A DNA stretch of 8,510 bases from Heritagella sp051881655 (GCA_051881655.1 JBJEQH010000183.1:1-8510), one strand, 5' to 3'; shown: positions 1 to 6,454, numbered from the stretch's first letter. A program made the numbers and translations. The notes: a model not told the origin generated them from the sequence alone.

Positions 1-105
1 CCGGAAAAGGAAAGGCCAAAGTACAGAAAGGAGAGAAAGAAAATCGTCGTTTTATATGGAAGTAATCGATGGAAAGAACGAAATTTGAGAAAGAAAAATA
101 GACCA

Positions 106-134
106 TTGACTTTTTTCTAAAAGCAGAGTATACT
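106..134 (+). promoter_or_regulatory. Sigma-A-type promoter of the SigH-like sigma factor gene
   Basis: A -35 box TTGACT (106–111) and a -10 box TATACT (129–134) are separated by exactly 17 bases. Transcription would start near 141 and give a short leader of about 30 bases before the GTG start at 170. The surrounding first 169 bases are AT- and purine-rich compared with the genes that follow. The match to consensus is seen directly; its use is inferred. Confidence 0.75.
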
Positions 135-169
135 TACGGTAAGTTCATCTATACCTGAGGTGCCTTTAC

Positions 170-748
170 GTGAAAATGTCAGCACAAGAGGAGGCGGCGC
201 TGCTCTCCCGGGTTCGGTCCGGTGATCCGGCGGCGGCGGAAGAAGCGGTTCTTCAATATTCCCATTTGGTGCACTCCATTGCGGCACATTTTCGTGTACA
301 GGGGTATGAAGAAGAAGACTGGTATCAGGAAGGGTTGCTTACCCTGCTGACGGCGGCCAAGACGTACCGCCCTGATTCCGGGGCTTCTTTTGCTACCTAT
401 GCGGGGCGCTGTATTTCCAATCGCCTGATTTCCCTTGCGAGGAAAAGCCATGGAAATGCTTCGCGTGCGCTGAACACTTCCGTTTCTCTGGATGAGCCGG
501 ATACCCAGTGGAAAATCGACAGCCGGATGACGGCGGAGGATCTGCAGGGCCGGGTGGAAGCAGAGGCAATGGTGGAGCAGATCCGCAGGAGGATGAAGGA
601 ACAGTTTACCGATATGGAAAAACGGATTTTTTCCCTGTATCTGTTGGGGTATTCGTACCGCCAGATTGGCGAGCGGATGCAGATTTCGCCCAAATCGGCG
701 GATAATGCCCTGCAGCGGGCCAAAAAGAAACTGCGTGATTCCATATAG
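170..748 (+). CDS. RNA polymerase sigma factor, SigH-like (sigma-70 family)
   Basis: A 192-residue sigma-70 family factor that would direct RNA polymerase to an alternative promoter set. Region 2 spans about residues 24–92 and carries the core-binding and -10 recognition segment, including EEDWYQEGLLTLL and the aromatic stretch ASFATYAGRCISNRL. Region 4 spans about residues 146–190 with the helix-turn-helix YSYRQIGERMQISPKSADNA and the ending LQRAKKKLRDSI. The DNALQR(A/V)K(K/R)KL pattern and the spacing VSLDEP before the linker are like Bacillus SigH, the stationary-phase and sporulation-initiation factor. The length is slightly short for SigH (about 215). The start is GTG at 170, because TGAGGTG at 156–162 lies at the right distance; an in-frame ATG at 176 is the alternative. 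The gene has its own consensus promoter and no clear terminator follows it, so transcription may continue into the tRNA-like element and the zinc-ribbon gene. The family is certain; the exact SigH role is inferred. Confidence 0.9.
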   Translation: MKMSAQEEAALLSRVRSGDPAAAEEAVLQYSHLVHSIAAHFRVQGYEEEDWYQEGLLTLLTAAKTYRPDSGASFATYAGRCISNRLISLARKSHGNASRALNTSVSLDEPDTQWKIDSRMTAEDLQGRVEAEAMVEQIRRRMKEQFTDMEKRIFSLYLLGYSYRQIGERMQISPKSADNALQRAKKKLRDSI

Positions 749-757
749 GTCATATAT

Positions 758-829
758 GCCCCGGTAGCTTAGGTTGTAGAGCGTTGATCACTTTTTTCAA
801 AGGTGGCGGTCCAAATCCGTCTACGGGCA
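758..829 (+). tRNA. Degenerate tRNA-like element (possible tRNA pseudogene)
   Basis: These 72 bases fit the tRNA cloverleaf in length and order. The acceptor ends GCCC (758–761) and GGGC (825–828) pair, and A829 sits at the discriminator position. T765–A766 precede a D stem GCTT/GAGC with an 8-base loop. An anticodon-like arm TTGA/TCAA (784–787/797–800) follows, then a 4-base variable region, then a T arm GGCGG/CCGTC with loop TCCAAAT. Defects are clear. The inner acceptor pairs are lost, G18 is T, T33 is A, the anticodon loop is pyrimidine-rich with CTT at the anticodon place, the T of TTC is C, and no CCA is encoded. It begins 9 bases after the sigma factor stop and ends 34 bases before the zinc-ribbon start. 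It may be a decayed tRNA, an unusual tRNA, or a tRNA-mimicking processing signal in the leader. Confidence 0.45.
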
Positions 830-863
830 AACAAATTATTTATTTTCAAGTGAGGTAATCACA

Positions 864-1139
864 ATGTACGAAGACAAGACTCTGGTATGCAAAGAATGCG
901 GCGCTGAATTCGTTTTCACTGCCGGTGAGCAGGAATTCTATGCTTCGAAGGGTTTCGTGAACGAGCCCCAGAGATGCAAGGCCTGCCGCGATGCCCGTAA
1001 GAATGCCACCAAGCCCGCCCGCGAGATGTATACTGCGATCTGCGCTGAATGCGGCAAGGAAGCGAAAGTTCCCTTTAAGCCCCGCGAGGATCGTCCGGTG
1101 TACTGCAGCGAATGCTTCGCGAAGAGAAGAGAGCTGTAA
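864..1139 (+). CDS. Small protein with two zinc-ribbon motifs (zf-trcl-like)
   Basis: A 91-residue basic protein with eight cysteines in four CxxC pairs: C9/C12, C38/C41, C60/C63 and C81/C84. They are arranged as two complete zinc ribbons, one in the N-terminal half and one in the C-terminal half. The N-terminal ribbon, with the signature EFVFTAGEQEFYASKGF between its CxxC pairs, matches the 'probable zinc-ribbon domain' family common in Firmicutes. The second ends YCSECFAKRR, as in other small bacterial zinc-ribbon proteins. There is no signal peptide or membrane segment, so it should be cytoplasmic. The function of the family is not known to me; nucleic acid or ribosome binding is a reasonable guess from the basic zinc ribbons. 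The GAGGT at 852–856 supports the ATG at 864. A strong terminator at 1162–1196 ends the transcript. No convincing promoter lies directly upstream, so it is probably read from the sigma factor promoter. Confidence 0.85.
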   Translation: MYEDKTLVCKECGAEFVFTAGEQEFYASKGFVNEPQRCKACRDARKNATKPAREMYTAICAECGKEAKVPFKPREDRPVYCSECFAKRREL

Positions 1140-1161
1140 GTTCCTCTGTTTTTATGGCAAG

Positions 1162-1196
1162 AAAATCCCCCGAAGAGGTTTCTTCGGGGGATTTTT
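1162..1196 (+). terminator. Strong intrinsic terminator after the zinc-ribbon gene
   Basis: A perfect 15-pair stem (1162–1176 with 1181–1195) around a GGTT loop. The core is TCCCCCGAAGA/TCTTCGGGGGA, flanked by AAAA and TTTTT. Because both flanks carry A/T tracts it could stop transcription in both directions. It lies 22 bases after the zinc-ribbon stop codon. Confidence 0.93.
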
Positions 1197-1222
1197 GTAT
1201 TGCAATCGGGGGATCGGGGGAT
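1184..1222 (+). repeat. Three copies of the 9-base repeat TCGGGGGAT
   Basis: TCGGGGGAT occurs at 1184–1192 (3' arm of the terminator), 1206–1214 and 1214–1222. The last two overlap by one base and exactly fill the 17-base spacer of the next promoter. The G-tracts can also pair with the CCCCC of the terminator's 5' arm, although the perfect terminator hairpin should win. Confidence 0.7.
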
Positions 1223-1228
1223 TATAAT
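1200..1228 (+). promoter_or_regulatory. Consensus promoter of the DUF1858 gene
   Basis: TTGCAA (1200–1205) and a perfect TATAAT (1223–1228) are separated by exactly 17 bases. The start would fall near 1235, giving a leader of about 75 bases. The promoter begins 4 bases after the preceding terminator, so the DUF1858 gene forms an independent unit. Confidence 0.8.
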
Positions 1229-1235
1229 AGAGAAG

Positions 1236-1254
1236 GTACACGCATGGCGTGTAT
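1236..1254 (+). repeat. Inverted repeat at the predicted 5' end of the DUF1858 transcript
   Basis: GTACACGC (1236–1243) and GCGTGTAT (1247–1254) flank an ATG loop. All positions pair, with one G·T at the base. The repeat starts at about +1 of the transcript, so it could be a 5' stem-loop that protects the mRNA, or an operator for a dimeric repressor just downstream of the promoter. Sequence alone does not decide between these. Confidence 0.45.
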
Positions 1255-1308
1255 ACGGATGAAGAAAGAAAAGCAGCATTGTTCTGTATGAAATGGAGGA
1301 AATACAAC

Positions 1309-1512
1309 ATGGCACAGATTACGAAAGATACCCTGATCGGCGAAATCCTGAACCTGGATGCTTCCACCGCCCCCTTCTTCCTGGAGATGGGGATGCACTG
1401 CCTGGGCTGCCCCGCTTCCCGTGGGGAGTCGCTGGCCGAGGCCTGCATGGTGCACGGTGTGGATCCCGATGTCCTGGTGGAAAAGCTGAACGCTCACCTG
1501 GCCGATAAGTAA
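1309..1512 (+). CDS. DUF1858 redox-disulfide protein (hybrid-cluster-protein-associated type)
   Basis: A 67-residue protein matching the DUF1858 family, also described as the hybrid-cluster-protein-associated redox disulfide domain. The hallmark is visible at residues 28–46: GMHCLGCPASRGESLAEAC, with the redox pair C31-x2-C34 and the conserved C46. The N terminus ITKDTLIGEILNLDASTAPFFLEMG is the usual helical start. Members occur fused to, or near, hybrid cluster proteins and other redox enzymes in anaerobes; here it stands alone with its own promoter and terminator. It is probably cytoplasmic. The start at 1309 is chosen because GGAGGA lies at 1295–1300. An in-frame GTG at 1249 would add 20 residues unlike the family and lacks a binding site. 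The partner and reaction are unknown. Confidence 0.9.
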   Translation: MAQITKDTLIGEILNLDASTAPFFLEMGMHCLGCPASRGESLAEACMVHGVDPDVLVEKLNAHLADK

Positions 1513-1534
1513 TTTTTTCACGCCCAACGGATTG

Positions 1535-1575
1535 CCGCCCGGTGCCTGTGCTGTACCGGGCGGTTTGTCTGTTTT
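1535..1575 (+). terminator. Intrinsic terminator after the DUF1858 gene
   Basis: CCGCCCGGT (1535–1543) pairs with ACCGGGCGG (1555–1563) around an 11-base loop and is followed by TTTGTCTGTTTTT. The GC-rich 9-pair stem is strong, although the T tract is interrupted. It lies 22 bases after the stop codon and 20 bases before the trmK start, so the trmK group may depend partly on read-through; no clear promoter is seen in the gap. Confidence 0.8.
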
Positions 1576-1594
1576 TCGGAAGGAGTAAAGACCC

Positions 1595-2299
1595 ATGCGA
1601 CCGCTGTTTCAATTGGATGCACGGCTGCAGATGTGCGCCGATTTTGTCCCCCCGGGGGCCGTTTTGGCCGATATCGGCACCGATCACGCGTATTTGCCGG
1701 TGTGGCTGTGCAAAAGCGGGAAAATCCCGAAAGCCATCGCCGCGGATATCGGGCAGGGGCCGCTGCAGAGCGCCGGGGAGAATATCGCCCGCTATCAGGC
1801 GCAGGACCGGATCGAAACGCGCCTGTCCGACGGGCTGGCGGCGTTTTCCCCCGGTGAAGCGGATACCGTTGTCATCGCCGGGATGGGCGGCGAGCTGATC
1901 GCCCGCATTCTGGGGGCGGCCCCGTGGGTGAAAAACCCGTCGGTCACCCTGATTCTGCAGCCCATGACGGCGGTGCGCGAGCTGCGCCTGTTTCTCTGGG
2001 AAAACGGGTTTCGCGTGGAATCGGAGACCTGCTGCCGGGACGGCCGCCATGTGTACACCGCGATGAAGGCCCGCTTTTCCGGGGAGGAGGCGGTCATGCC
2101 GCCGGTTTTCCCGTTTGCCGGGGCCATCGCCGGAAAAACCGAGGCCGAACGGGCCTTCCTGCAAAGGGAGAAAGCCCGGCTGGAAAAGGAATGCGGGGGG
2201 GCCCGCTGCCGCGGCGAGCGGGAGCGGGAGAACGCTCTGCAGAAAGCCATCGCGGGCCTGCGGGCCATTCTGGAGGAGGAAGAACCATGTACACCGTAA
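1595..2299 (+). CDS. trmK: tRNA (adenine(22)-N1)-methyltransferase TrmK
   Basis: A 234-residue SAM-dependent methyltransferase of the TrmK/YqfN family, which makes m1A at position 22 in the D-arm region of bacterial tRNAs. Seen in the sequence: the SAM-binding motif ADIGTDHAYLPVWL (residues 25–38); the acidic second-strand region AIAADIGQGPLQSAGENI (47–64); the family signature VIAGMGGELI (93–102); and LILQPM (119–124), where the typical form is LQP-N. The C-terminal 65 residues are charged and helical, matching the coiled-coil tail of TrmK. The length is normal for the family. GGAAGGAG at 1578–1585 supports the ATG at 1595. The end overlaps the next gene by 13 bases, so the two are translationally coupled. 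The trmK–nif3 order is widely conserved in Firmicutes. Confidence 0.95.
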   Translation: MRPLFQLDARLQMCADFVPPGAVLADIGTDHAYLPVWLCKSGKIPKAIAADIGQGPLQSAGENIARYQAQDRIETRLSDGLAAFSPGEADTVVIAGMGGELIARILGAAPWVKNPSVTLILQPMTAVRELRLFLWENGFRVESETCCRDGRHVYTAMKARFSGEEAVMPPVFPFAGAIAGKTEAERAFLQREKARLEKECGGARCRGERERENALQKAIAGLRAILEEEEPCTP

Positions 2300-3054
2300 A
2301 AGAGATTTATGCGTATATCGACACCTTTGCTCCGTTTGACCGCGCCCTGTCCTTTGACAACGTGGGCATATTGGTGGGGGACGGAGAACAGCCGGTGCAG
2401 CGGGCGATGCTCGCGCTGGATATCACGCCGGAAGTGGTGGAGGAAGCGGCGGCCTGGGGGGCGCAGCTGATGATCAGCCACCATCCGGTCATTTTTCAGC
2501 CGCTGCGCGCACTGCCGGCCGGCAGTGCGGTGTACCGGCTGGCCCGGCATGGGATGGCGGCCATCTGTGCCCATACCAGCCTGGATTTTGCGCCGGAATT
2601 CGGGGTGAATACCGAGCTGGCCCGGGTGCTGGGGCTGGAAAACGGCCGGTGGATCCTCCCCTGCGAGCAGGTGATGGAGGCCTATCTGGGCGAGCTGCCC
2701 CAGCCGCTTTCGGCCAGGGAGCTGGCGGAAAAAGTAAAGGGAGACCTGCAGTGTGAGCAGGTCCGCTATGTAGACGGCGGGCGCCCCATCCGGTATGCGG
2801 CGGTCTGCAGCGGGGCGGGAGCCGACTGCCTGAGCCGTGCGGCCGGCGCCGGGGCCGATGCGCTGATCACCGGAGAGAGCAAGCACCATCTGCTTCTCCT
2901 GGCCCGGGAGGCCGGCATCACCCTGATCGAAGCCGGCCATTTTTCCACCGAGGCGGTGGTTCTGCCCATGCTGCAGAGAAAGCTGTCGGAGGCGTTTCCC
3001 GCTCTCGTTTTGCGGTGTGCATCCGCCAGCCGGGAGCCCTCCCATTTTGTATAA
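2287..3054 (+). CDS. Nif3-family dinuclear metal center protein (YqfO-like)
   Basis: A 255-residue member of the Nif3/YqfO family, annotated in databases as 'GTP cyclohydrolase 1 type 2' or NIF3-like dinuclear metal center hexameric protein. The expected metal ligands are present: H65 and H66 in MISHHPVIF, H96 and D100 in CAHTSLDF, and H218 and E222 in EAGHFSTE. The opening DNVGILVGD (24–32) is also typical. It is the short form, lacking the internal PII-like insert found in the longer B. subtilis YqfO. The true biochemical role of the family is not settled. The start is the ATG at 2287, preceded by GGAGGAGGA and overlapping trmK out of frame; the frame is open back to 1924, but that extension is only a shadow of trmK. 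The next gene follows after 45 bases, so all three are probably one operon. Confidence 0.93.
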   Translation: MYTVKEIYAYIDTFAPFDRALSFDNVGILVGDGEQPVQRAMLALDITPEVVEEAAAWGAQLMISHHPVIFQPLRALPAGSAVYRLARHGMAAICAHTSLDFAPEFGVNTELARVLGLENGRWILPCEQVMEAYLGELPQPLSARELAEKVKGDLQCEQVRYVDGGRPIRYAAVCSGAGADCLSRAAGAGADALITGESKHHLLLLAREAGITLIEAGHFSTEAVVLPMLQRKLSEAFPALVLRCASASREPSHFV

Positions 3055-3099
3055 GAAAAGCCGGAGAGAACCGGTGCGAGAGAAAAGAGGGGATTTTTT

Positions 3100-4848
3100 A
3101 TGGCTCTTGACGGGGCATTTCTGCATCAGCTGCGCCGCGAAATCTGGGACAGAGCGCAGGAAGCGCGCATTGATAAAATTTATCAGCCCAACCGGGACGA
3201 GCTGGTTTTTGTGCTGCGCACCCGCAGCGAGCGGATGAACCTGCTGATTTCCACCCGGGCCAACAGCGCCCGGGTTCATTTTACCACGGTGGTGCCGGAA
3301 AACCCGGCCCAGCCGCCCATGTTCTGCATGCTGCTGCGCAAACGCTTCACCGGCGGACGCCTGCTGCGCATTGAGCAGCCCGGGCTGGAGCGGCTGCTGA
3401 TTTTTGTGTTTGATACGGTCAACGAGCTGGGCGACCATGTGGAGATGCGCCTGATCACGGAAGTGATGGGGCGGTACAGCAACGTCATCCTGGTGGATCC
3501 CGAGGGGAAGATCGTGGATGCCCTCAAGCGGGTGGACGCCGATATGAGCTCCGAGCGCTGGATTCTGCCGGGGCTGACGTATCAGCTGCCGCCGCCGCAG
3601 GAAAAGCTGTGCCTGCTGGAGGCTGAACCGGAGGAGATTGCCGCCCGCCTGGACGGGCTGCCCCGGGATTATGAGCTTTCCAAGGGCCTTTTGCAGGTGA
3701 TGCAGGGGGTATCGCCGGTGGTCTGCCGGGAAATGGCCTTCCTGACCGGGCGGGGAAGGGATCTGACGGCCAAAACCCTGACGCCCGAACAGCGCGAGCG
3801 GCTGGTGTACCATCTGGCCCGGCTGAAGGATACGGTGGAGAAGGAGAACGGAACCCCCTTTATGGTGGTCAGCCTGCAGAAAAAGCCCATGGATTTCTCC
3901 TTTTTCCGGATCGGGCAGTATGCGTCCTCCGCCATCGTGCGCGAGTGCGCCACCTATTCCCGGCTGCTGGATGATTTCTATACCGAGCGGGATACGCTGG
4001 AGCGTATGCGCGTGCGCGAGCAGGATCTGCTGCGGGTGCTGACCACGGTCAGCGACCGCCTGTCCAGGAAAATTGCCAATCAGACGGCCGAGCTGGTGCG
4101 CAGTACCGACCGGGAAAAGTACCGGATTATGGGGGATCTGCTCAGCGCCAACCAGTATCAGATTGAAAAGGGCAGTACCCGCGTGACGCTGATGAATTTC
4201 TACAGTGAAACCGGTGAGGAGATGGAAATCCCCCTGGACCCGGCCCTCACGCCCAACCAGAATGCCCAGAAATATTATAAAGAGTACCGCAAAGCGAAAA
4301 CGGCCGAGGAAAAGCTGACCGAGCAGATCGCCATTGCGCAGGAGGACCTGCTGTATCTGGATTCGGTCCTGGAGGAGCTGAGCCGGGCCCGCACGGAAAA
4401 GGAGCTGACGGCAATCCGCCTGGAGCTGATGGAGCAGGGCTACATCCGCCGGACCAAGGGCAAACGGATCCAGCCCCAGAACAGCGAGCCCCTGCGCTTT
4501 ACCACCAGCGACGGGCACACGGTGCTGGTGGGGCGCAACAACCGGCAGAATGACCAGCTGACGCTGAAAACGGCCAAAAACTATGACATGTGGTTCCATG
4601 TGAAGAATATGCCCGGTTCTCACGTGATTCTGGTGACCCAGGGGGAAACGCCCGGCGATTCCGCCATGGAAGAAGCGGCGGTTCTGGCGGCGAGGTACAG
4701 CCGCGGAAAGGATTCCTCCCAGGTTCCGGTGGACTACACCTATGCCAAAAATGTCACCAAGCCCCAGGGGGCCAAGCCCGGCCGGGTGATCTATGTACAC
4801 TACAAGACGATCTTTGTGGACCCCAAGCAGGGGGAGGAAAAAGAATAA
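3100..4848 (+). CDS. rqcH: Ribosome quality control factor RqcH (NFACT family, formerly FbpA)
   Basis: A 582-residue NFACT protein, the bacterial counterpart of eukaryotic Rqc2/NEMF. Known homologues bind stalled 50S subunits carrying peptidyl-tRNA and recruit tRNA-Ala to add C-terminal alanine tails that mark the peptide for degradation. Domains in order: NFACT-N (about 1–165) with MALDGAFLHQL, MLLRKRFTGGRL (77–88) and the conserved EVMGRYSNVILVDPEG (121–136); helix-hairpin-helix and long coiled-coil regions (about 175–450); and NFACT-R (about 460–570) with DGHTVLVGRNNRQND and YDMWFHVKNMPGSHVIL. Most members have Asp-Arg at positions 97–98; here it reads Glu97-Arg98 (GLERLL), a conservative change in the motif linked to tRNA recruitment. 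The start is supported by AGAGGGG 7 bases upstream. Cotranscription with trmK and nif3 is likely. No signal peptide is seen, so the old fibronectin-binding annotation is best ignored. Confidence 0.96.
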   Translation: MALDGAFLHQLRREIWDRAQEARIDKIYQPNRDELVFVLRTRSERMNLLISTRANSARVHFTTVVPENPAQPPMFCMLLRKRFTGGRLLRIEQPGLERLLIFVFDTVNELGDHVEMRLITEVMGRYSNVILVDPEGKIVDALKRVDADMSSERWILPGLTYQLPPPQEKLCLLEAEPEEIAARLDGLPRDYELSKGLLQVMQGVSPVVCREMAFLTGRGRDLTAKTLTPEQRERLVYHLARLKDTVEKENGTPFMVVSLQKKPMDFSFFRIGQYASSAIVRECATYSRLLDDFYTERDTLERMRVREQDLLRVLTTVSDRLSRKIANQTAELVRSTDREKYRIMGDLLSANQYQIEKGSTRVTLMNFYSETGEEMEIPLDPALTPNQNAQKYYKEYRKAKTAEEKLTEQIAIAQEDLLYLDSVLEELSRARTEKELTAIRLELMEQGYIRRTKGKRIQPQNSEPLRFTTSDGHTVLVGRNNRQNDQLTLKTAKNYDMWFHVKNMPGSHVILVTQGETPGDSAMEEAAVLAARYSRGKDSSQVPVDYTYAKNVTKPQGAKPGRVIYVHYKTIFVDPKQGEEKE

Positions 4849-4873
4849 CCCCCGCCGAATGATCCGGCAGGGG
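4849..4873 (-). terminator. Hairpin just after rqcH, terminator-like on the minus strand
   Basis: CCCCCGCCG (4849–4857) pairs with CGGCAGGGG (4865–4873) around a 7-base loop, with a single C·A mismatch. On the minus strand it is followed by TTATTCTTTTT, so it can act as a second stop for transcripts from the MATE gene. On the plus strand it is followed by A's, so it is not the terminator of rqcH by itself. Confidence 0.5.
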
Positions 4874-4880
4874 AAAAAAG

Positions 4881-4921
4881 AAACCAGCGGCGCCGCTTGA
4901 CAGGAGCCGCTGGTTTTGTTT
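4881..4921 (+). terminator. Bidirectional terminator between rqcH and the MATE gene
   Basis: AAACCAGCGGC (4881–4891) pairs with GCCGCTGGTTT (4906–4916), giving an 11-pair stem followed on the plus strand by a T-rich run to 4921. On the minus strand the stem is followed by CTTTTTTCCCC. It therefore serves both the rqcH operon and the convergent MATE gene, whose stop is at 4984. The remaining bases to 4984 hold only a short GC hairpin at 4935–4949. Confidence 0.88.
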
Positions 4922-4983
4922 TCTGCCCGAATATCCCCGCCGCGCGGGGGAGGAATGTGCTTGCAGAAGAGGGAGGGGGAAAA

Positions 4984-6339
4984 TCAGGCGGTTTTTTCCG
5001 CCGGCCGGCGGCTCTTTTTCTGCAGATGGAAAAACCAGATCACACACAGCAGGATCTGCGCCACCGTCGAGCAGGGAGTGGCCAGCCCCACCAGGAACAG
5101 GGAGACCGGCTGAATCCGGCTCATCAGGAACGAAACCGGGATACGCACGCCAAAGGCCCCGATAATGCCCTGCAGCATGACAAACCGGGTGGTGCCGCAG
5201 CCGTTGAAATAGCCGATAAAGCAGAACAGGAAGGAGACCAGCAGGGTATCAATGGAGTAGGCCTTCAGGTATTCCCAGGAAGCGGCGATCACCTGTTCAT
5301 CCTGCGAGAAAATGCGGCTGAGGATATCCCCGTGGAAGAACGACAGATAGGCCAGCAGCACCCCGATCAAAAAGGAGGAGAGCATGCCGCACAGCAGGGC
5401 CCGCTTGGCCCGCTCCGGTTTTCCGGCGCCGATGTTCTGCCCCACGAAAGCCGACAGCGCCTGGGAGAAGGCGGAGGGAACCAGCATGATAAAGCCGCAC
5501 AGCTTTCCCGAGACTCCCACCCCGGCCGAGGCAAAAACCCCCAGCGAGTTGATGATGGCCATGACCACCAGGAACGAGATGCTGACCAGAAAATCCTGCA
5601 GCGCGATGGGGGCGCCCAGCTTGGCCGTCTGTGCGATCAGCCTTTTGTGGAAGCGGATGTTCTTTTTGGAAAACGGGAAGGGCATCCCGCGCTTGCGGAT
5701 CACCGCAAAGCACAGGATAACGCTGATGCTCTGGGCCAGGATGGTGGCCAGCGCGGCGCCGCCTGTCTCCATGCCCAGCCCGGCCACGAACAGCAGATCC
5801 CCCAGAATATTCAGAACACAGGCGATGGATACGGCGAGCAGCGGGGTTTTGCTGTCGCCCATTCCGCGGAACACACTGCCCAATACATTATAGGCCACGA
5901 TGAAAACGGTACCGGCCGAGCAAATGCGCACATATTGAACCGTTTTGTCAAAAGCCTCCGGCGGGGCCTGCATCAGCGTGGAAAAGGGAACGGCGATCAG
6001 CTCCATCAGGACGGTGAAAAACACGCCCACGATGGCAAACAGCACAATCCCGCTGCCGATCACATCGCCGGCCTCCTCCTGACGGTTCTGCCCGATTTTC
6101 TGGGCCAGCAGAATGGTGGTGCCCATGGCGAGACCGGTGATCACCGAGGTGATGGTCTGCATGATCTGGCTGCCGGTGGCAACGGCCGAGACATCGGCCG
6201 AGGAACAGAACTGGCCGATAATCAGCAAGTCCACGGCCCCGTACATCGCCTGCAGAAGCAGAGCGAACAGAATAGGCATGGAAAAACGGAGCAATGGGGT
6301 AAAAATTTTTCCTTCGGTAAAGGTTTTGATTGCCGACAT
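4984..6339 (-). CDS. MATE family multidrug efflux transporter (MepA-like)
   Basis: A 451-residue polytopic membrane protein of the MATE family, normal in length, with two MatE halves (about residues 15–180 and 240–400) and roughly twelve hydrophobic segments. Such proteins export organic cations or drugs using a Na+ or H+ gradient. Visible family features are the opening IFTPLLRFSMPILFALLLQAMYGAVD, the short motif SVFRGMGDSKTPLL in the first half, and FVGQNIGAGKPERAKRAL in the second. The start at 6339 is chosen because AGGAGG lies at 6351–6346; the frame stays open back to 6483, but those codons run through the terminator of the leader RNA. The gene has its own promoter and a guanidine-IV-like leader, a riboswitch class known upstream of MATE genes. 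The substrate may therefore be guanidine or a guanidinium compound; this is inference from the leader. Confidence 0.93.
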   Translation of the reverse strand: MSAIKTFTEGKIFTPLLRFSMPILFALLLQAMYGAVDLLIIGQFCSSADVSAVATGSQIMQTITSVITGLAMGTTILLAQKIGQNRQEEAGDVIGSGIVLFAIVGVFFTVLMELIAVPFSTLMQAPPEAFDKTVQYVRICSAGTVFIVAYNVLGSVFRGMGDSKTPLLAVSIACVLNILGDLLFVAGLGMETGGAALATILAQSISVILCFAVIRKRGMPFPFSKKNIRFHKRLIAQTAKLGAPIALQDFLVSISFLVVMAIINSLGVFASAGVGVSGKLCGFIMLVPSAFSQALSAFVGQNIGAGKPERAKRALLCGMLSSFLIGVLLAYLSFFHGDILSRIFSQDEQVIAASWEYLKAYSIDTLLVSFLFCFIGYFNGCGTTRFVMLQGIIGAFGVRIPVSFLMSRIQPVSLFLVGLATPCSTVAQILLCVIWFFHLQKKSRRPAEKTA

Positions 6340-6363
6340 AAAAAACCTCCTGTGAACCAACAT

Positions 6364-6410
6364 AAAAAACCGGACAAAACAGCGGCATTGCAGCCGCCAT
6401 CTTATCCGGT
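6364..6410 (-). terminator. Conditional terminator inside the MATE leader RNA
   Basis: ACCGGATAAGA (6410–6400) pairs with TTTTGTCCGGT (6379–6369), enclosing P2, and is followed by TTTTTT to 6364. The stem contains two G·T wobbles, one where copy 2 has a Watson-Crick A–T pair and one where it has G–C. The ribosome binding site of the MATE gene lies 13 bases further on. Confidence 0.8.
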
Positions 6411-6442
6411 TCTGCACTTCCTGCCGAGTGCTCACCCTCCGA
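6364..6442 (-). promoter_or_regulatory. Guanidine-IV (mepA)-like riboswitch, copy 1, upstream of the MATE gene
   Basis: Read on the minus strand, the leader starts with GGAGGGTG (6440–6433). P1 follows: GCACT (6431–6427) with AGTGC (6418–6414). Then comes CAGAACCGGATAAGATG, and P2: GGCGGC/GCCGCT around loop TGCAAT, nested inside a terminator stem with a T tract. The same primary motifs and fold recur upstream of the bicupin gene, with compensating changes in both P1 and P2. From knowledge of the mepA motif, guanidine binding favours a loop–loop contact that prevents the terminator, so it is an ON switch. I assign the class by the conserved blocks, the architecture and the downstream MATE gene; no covariance search was possible. 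Confidence 0.8.
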
Positions 6443-6454
6443 TGAACAAATCTA

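Noticed and set aside
1..120. An open frame from the window edge to a TAA at 118–120, as a possible end of an upstream gene
   Set aside because: Its 39 residues are dominated by Lys, Arg and Glu from a purine-rich tract, it overlaps the sigma factor promoter, and other frames there look equally plausible. No gene can be supported.
1924..2286. N-terminal extension of the Nif3 protein
   Set aside because: The extra 121 codons are a shadow of trmK in another frame; the ATG at 2287 has a strong ribosome binding site and matches the family's start.
1795..4800. A 1001-codon open frame on the minus strand opposite trmK, nif3 and rqcH
   Set aside because: It mirrors the codon structure of three well-recognised GC-rich genes, its translation is low-complexity and rich in His, Gln, Gly and Arg, and it shows no domain.
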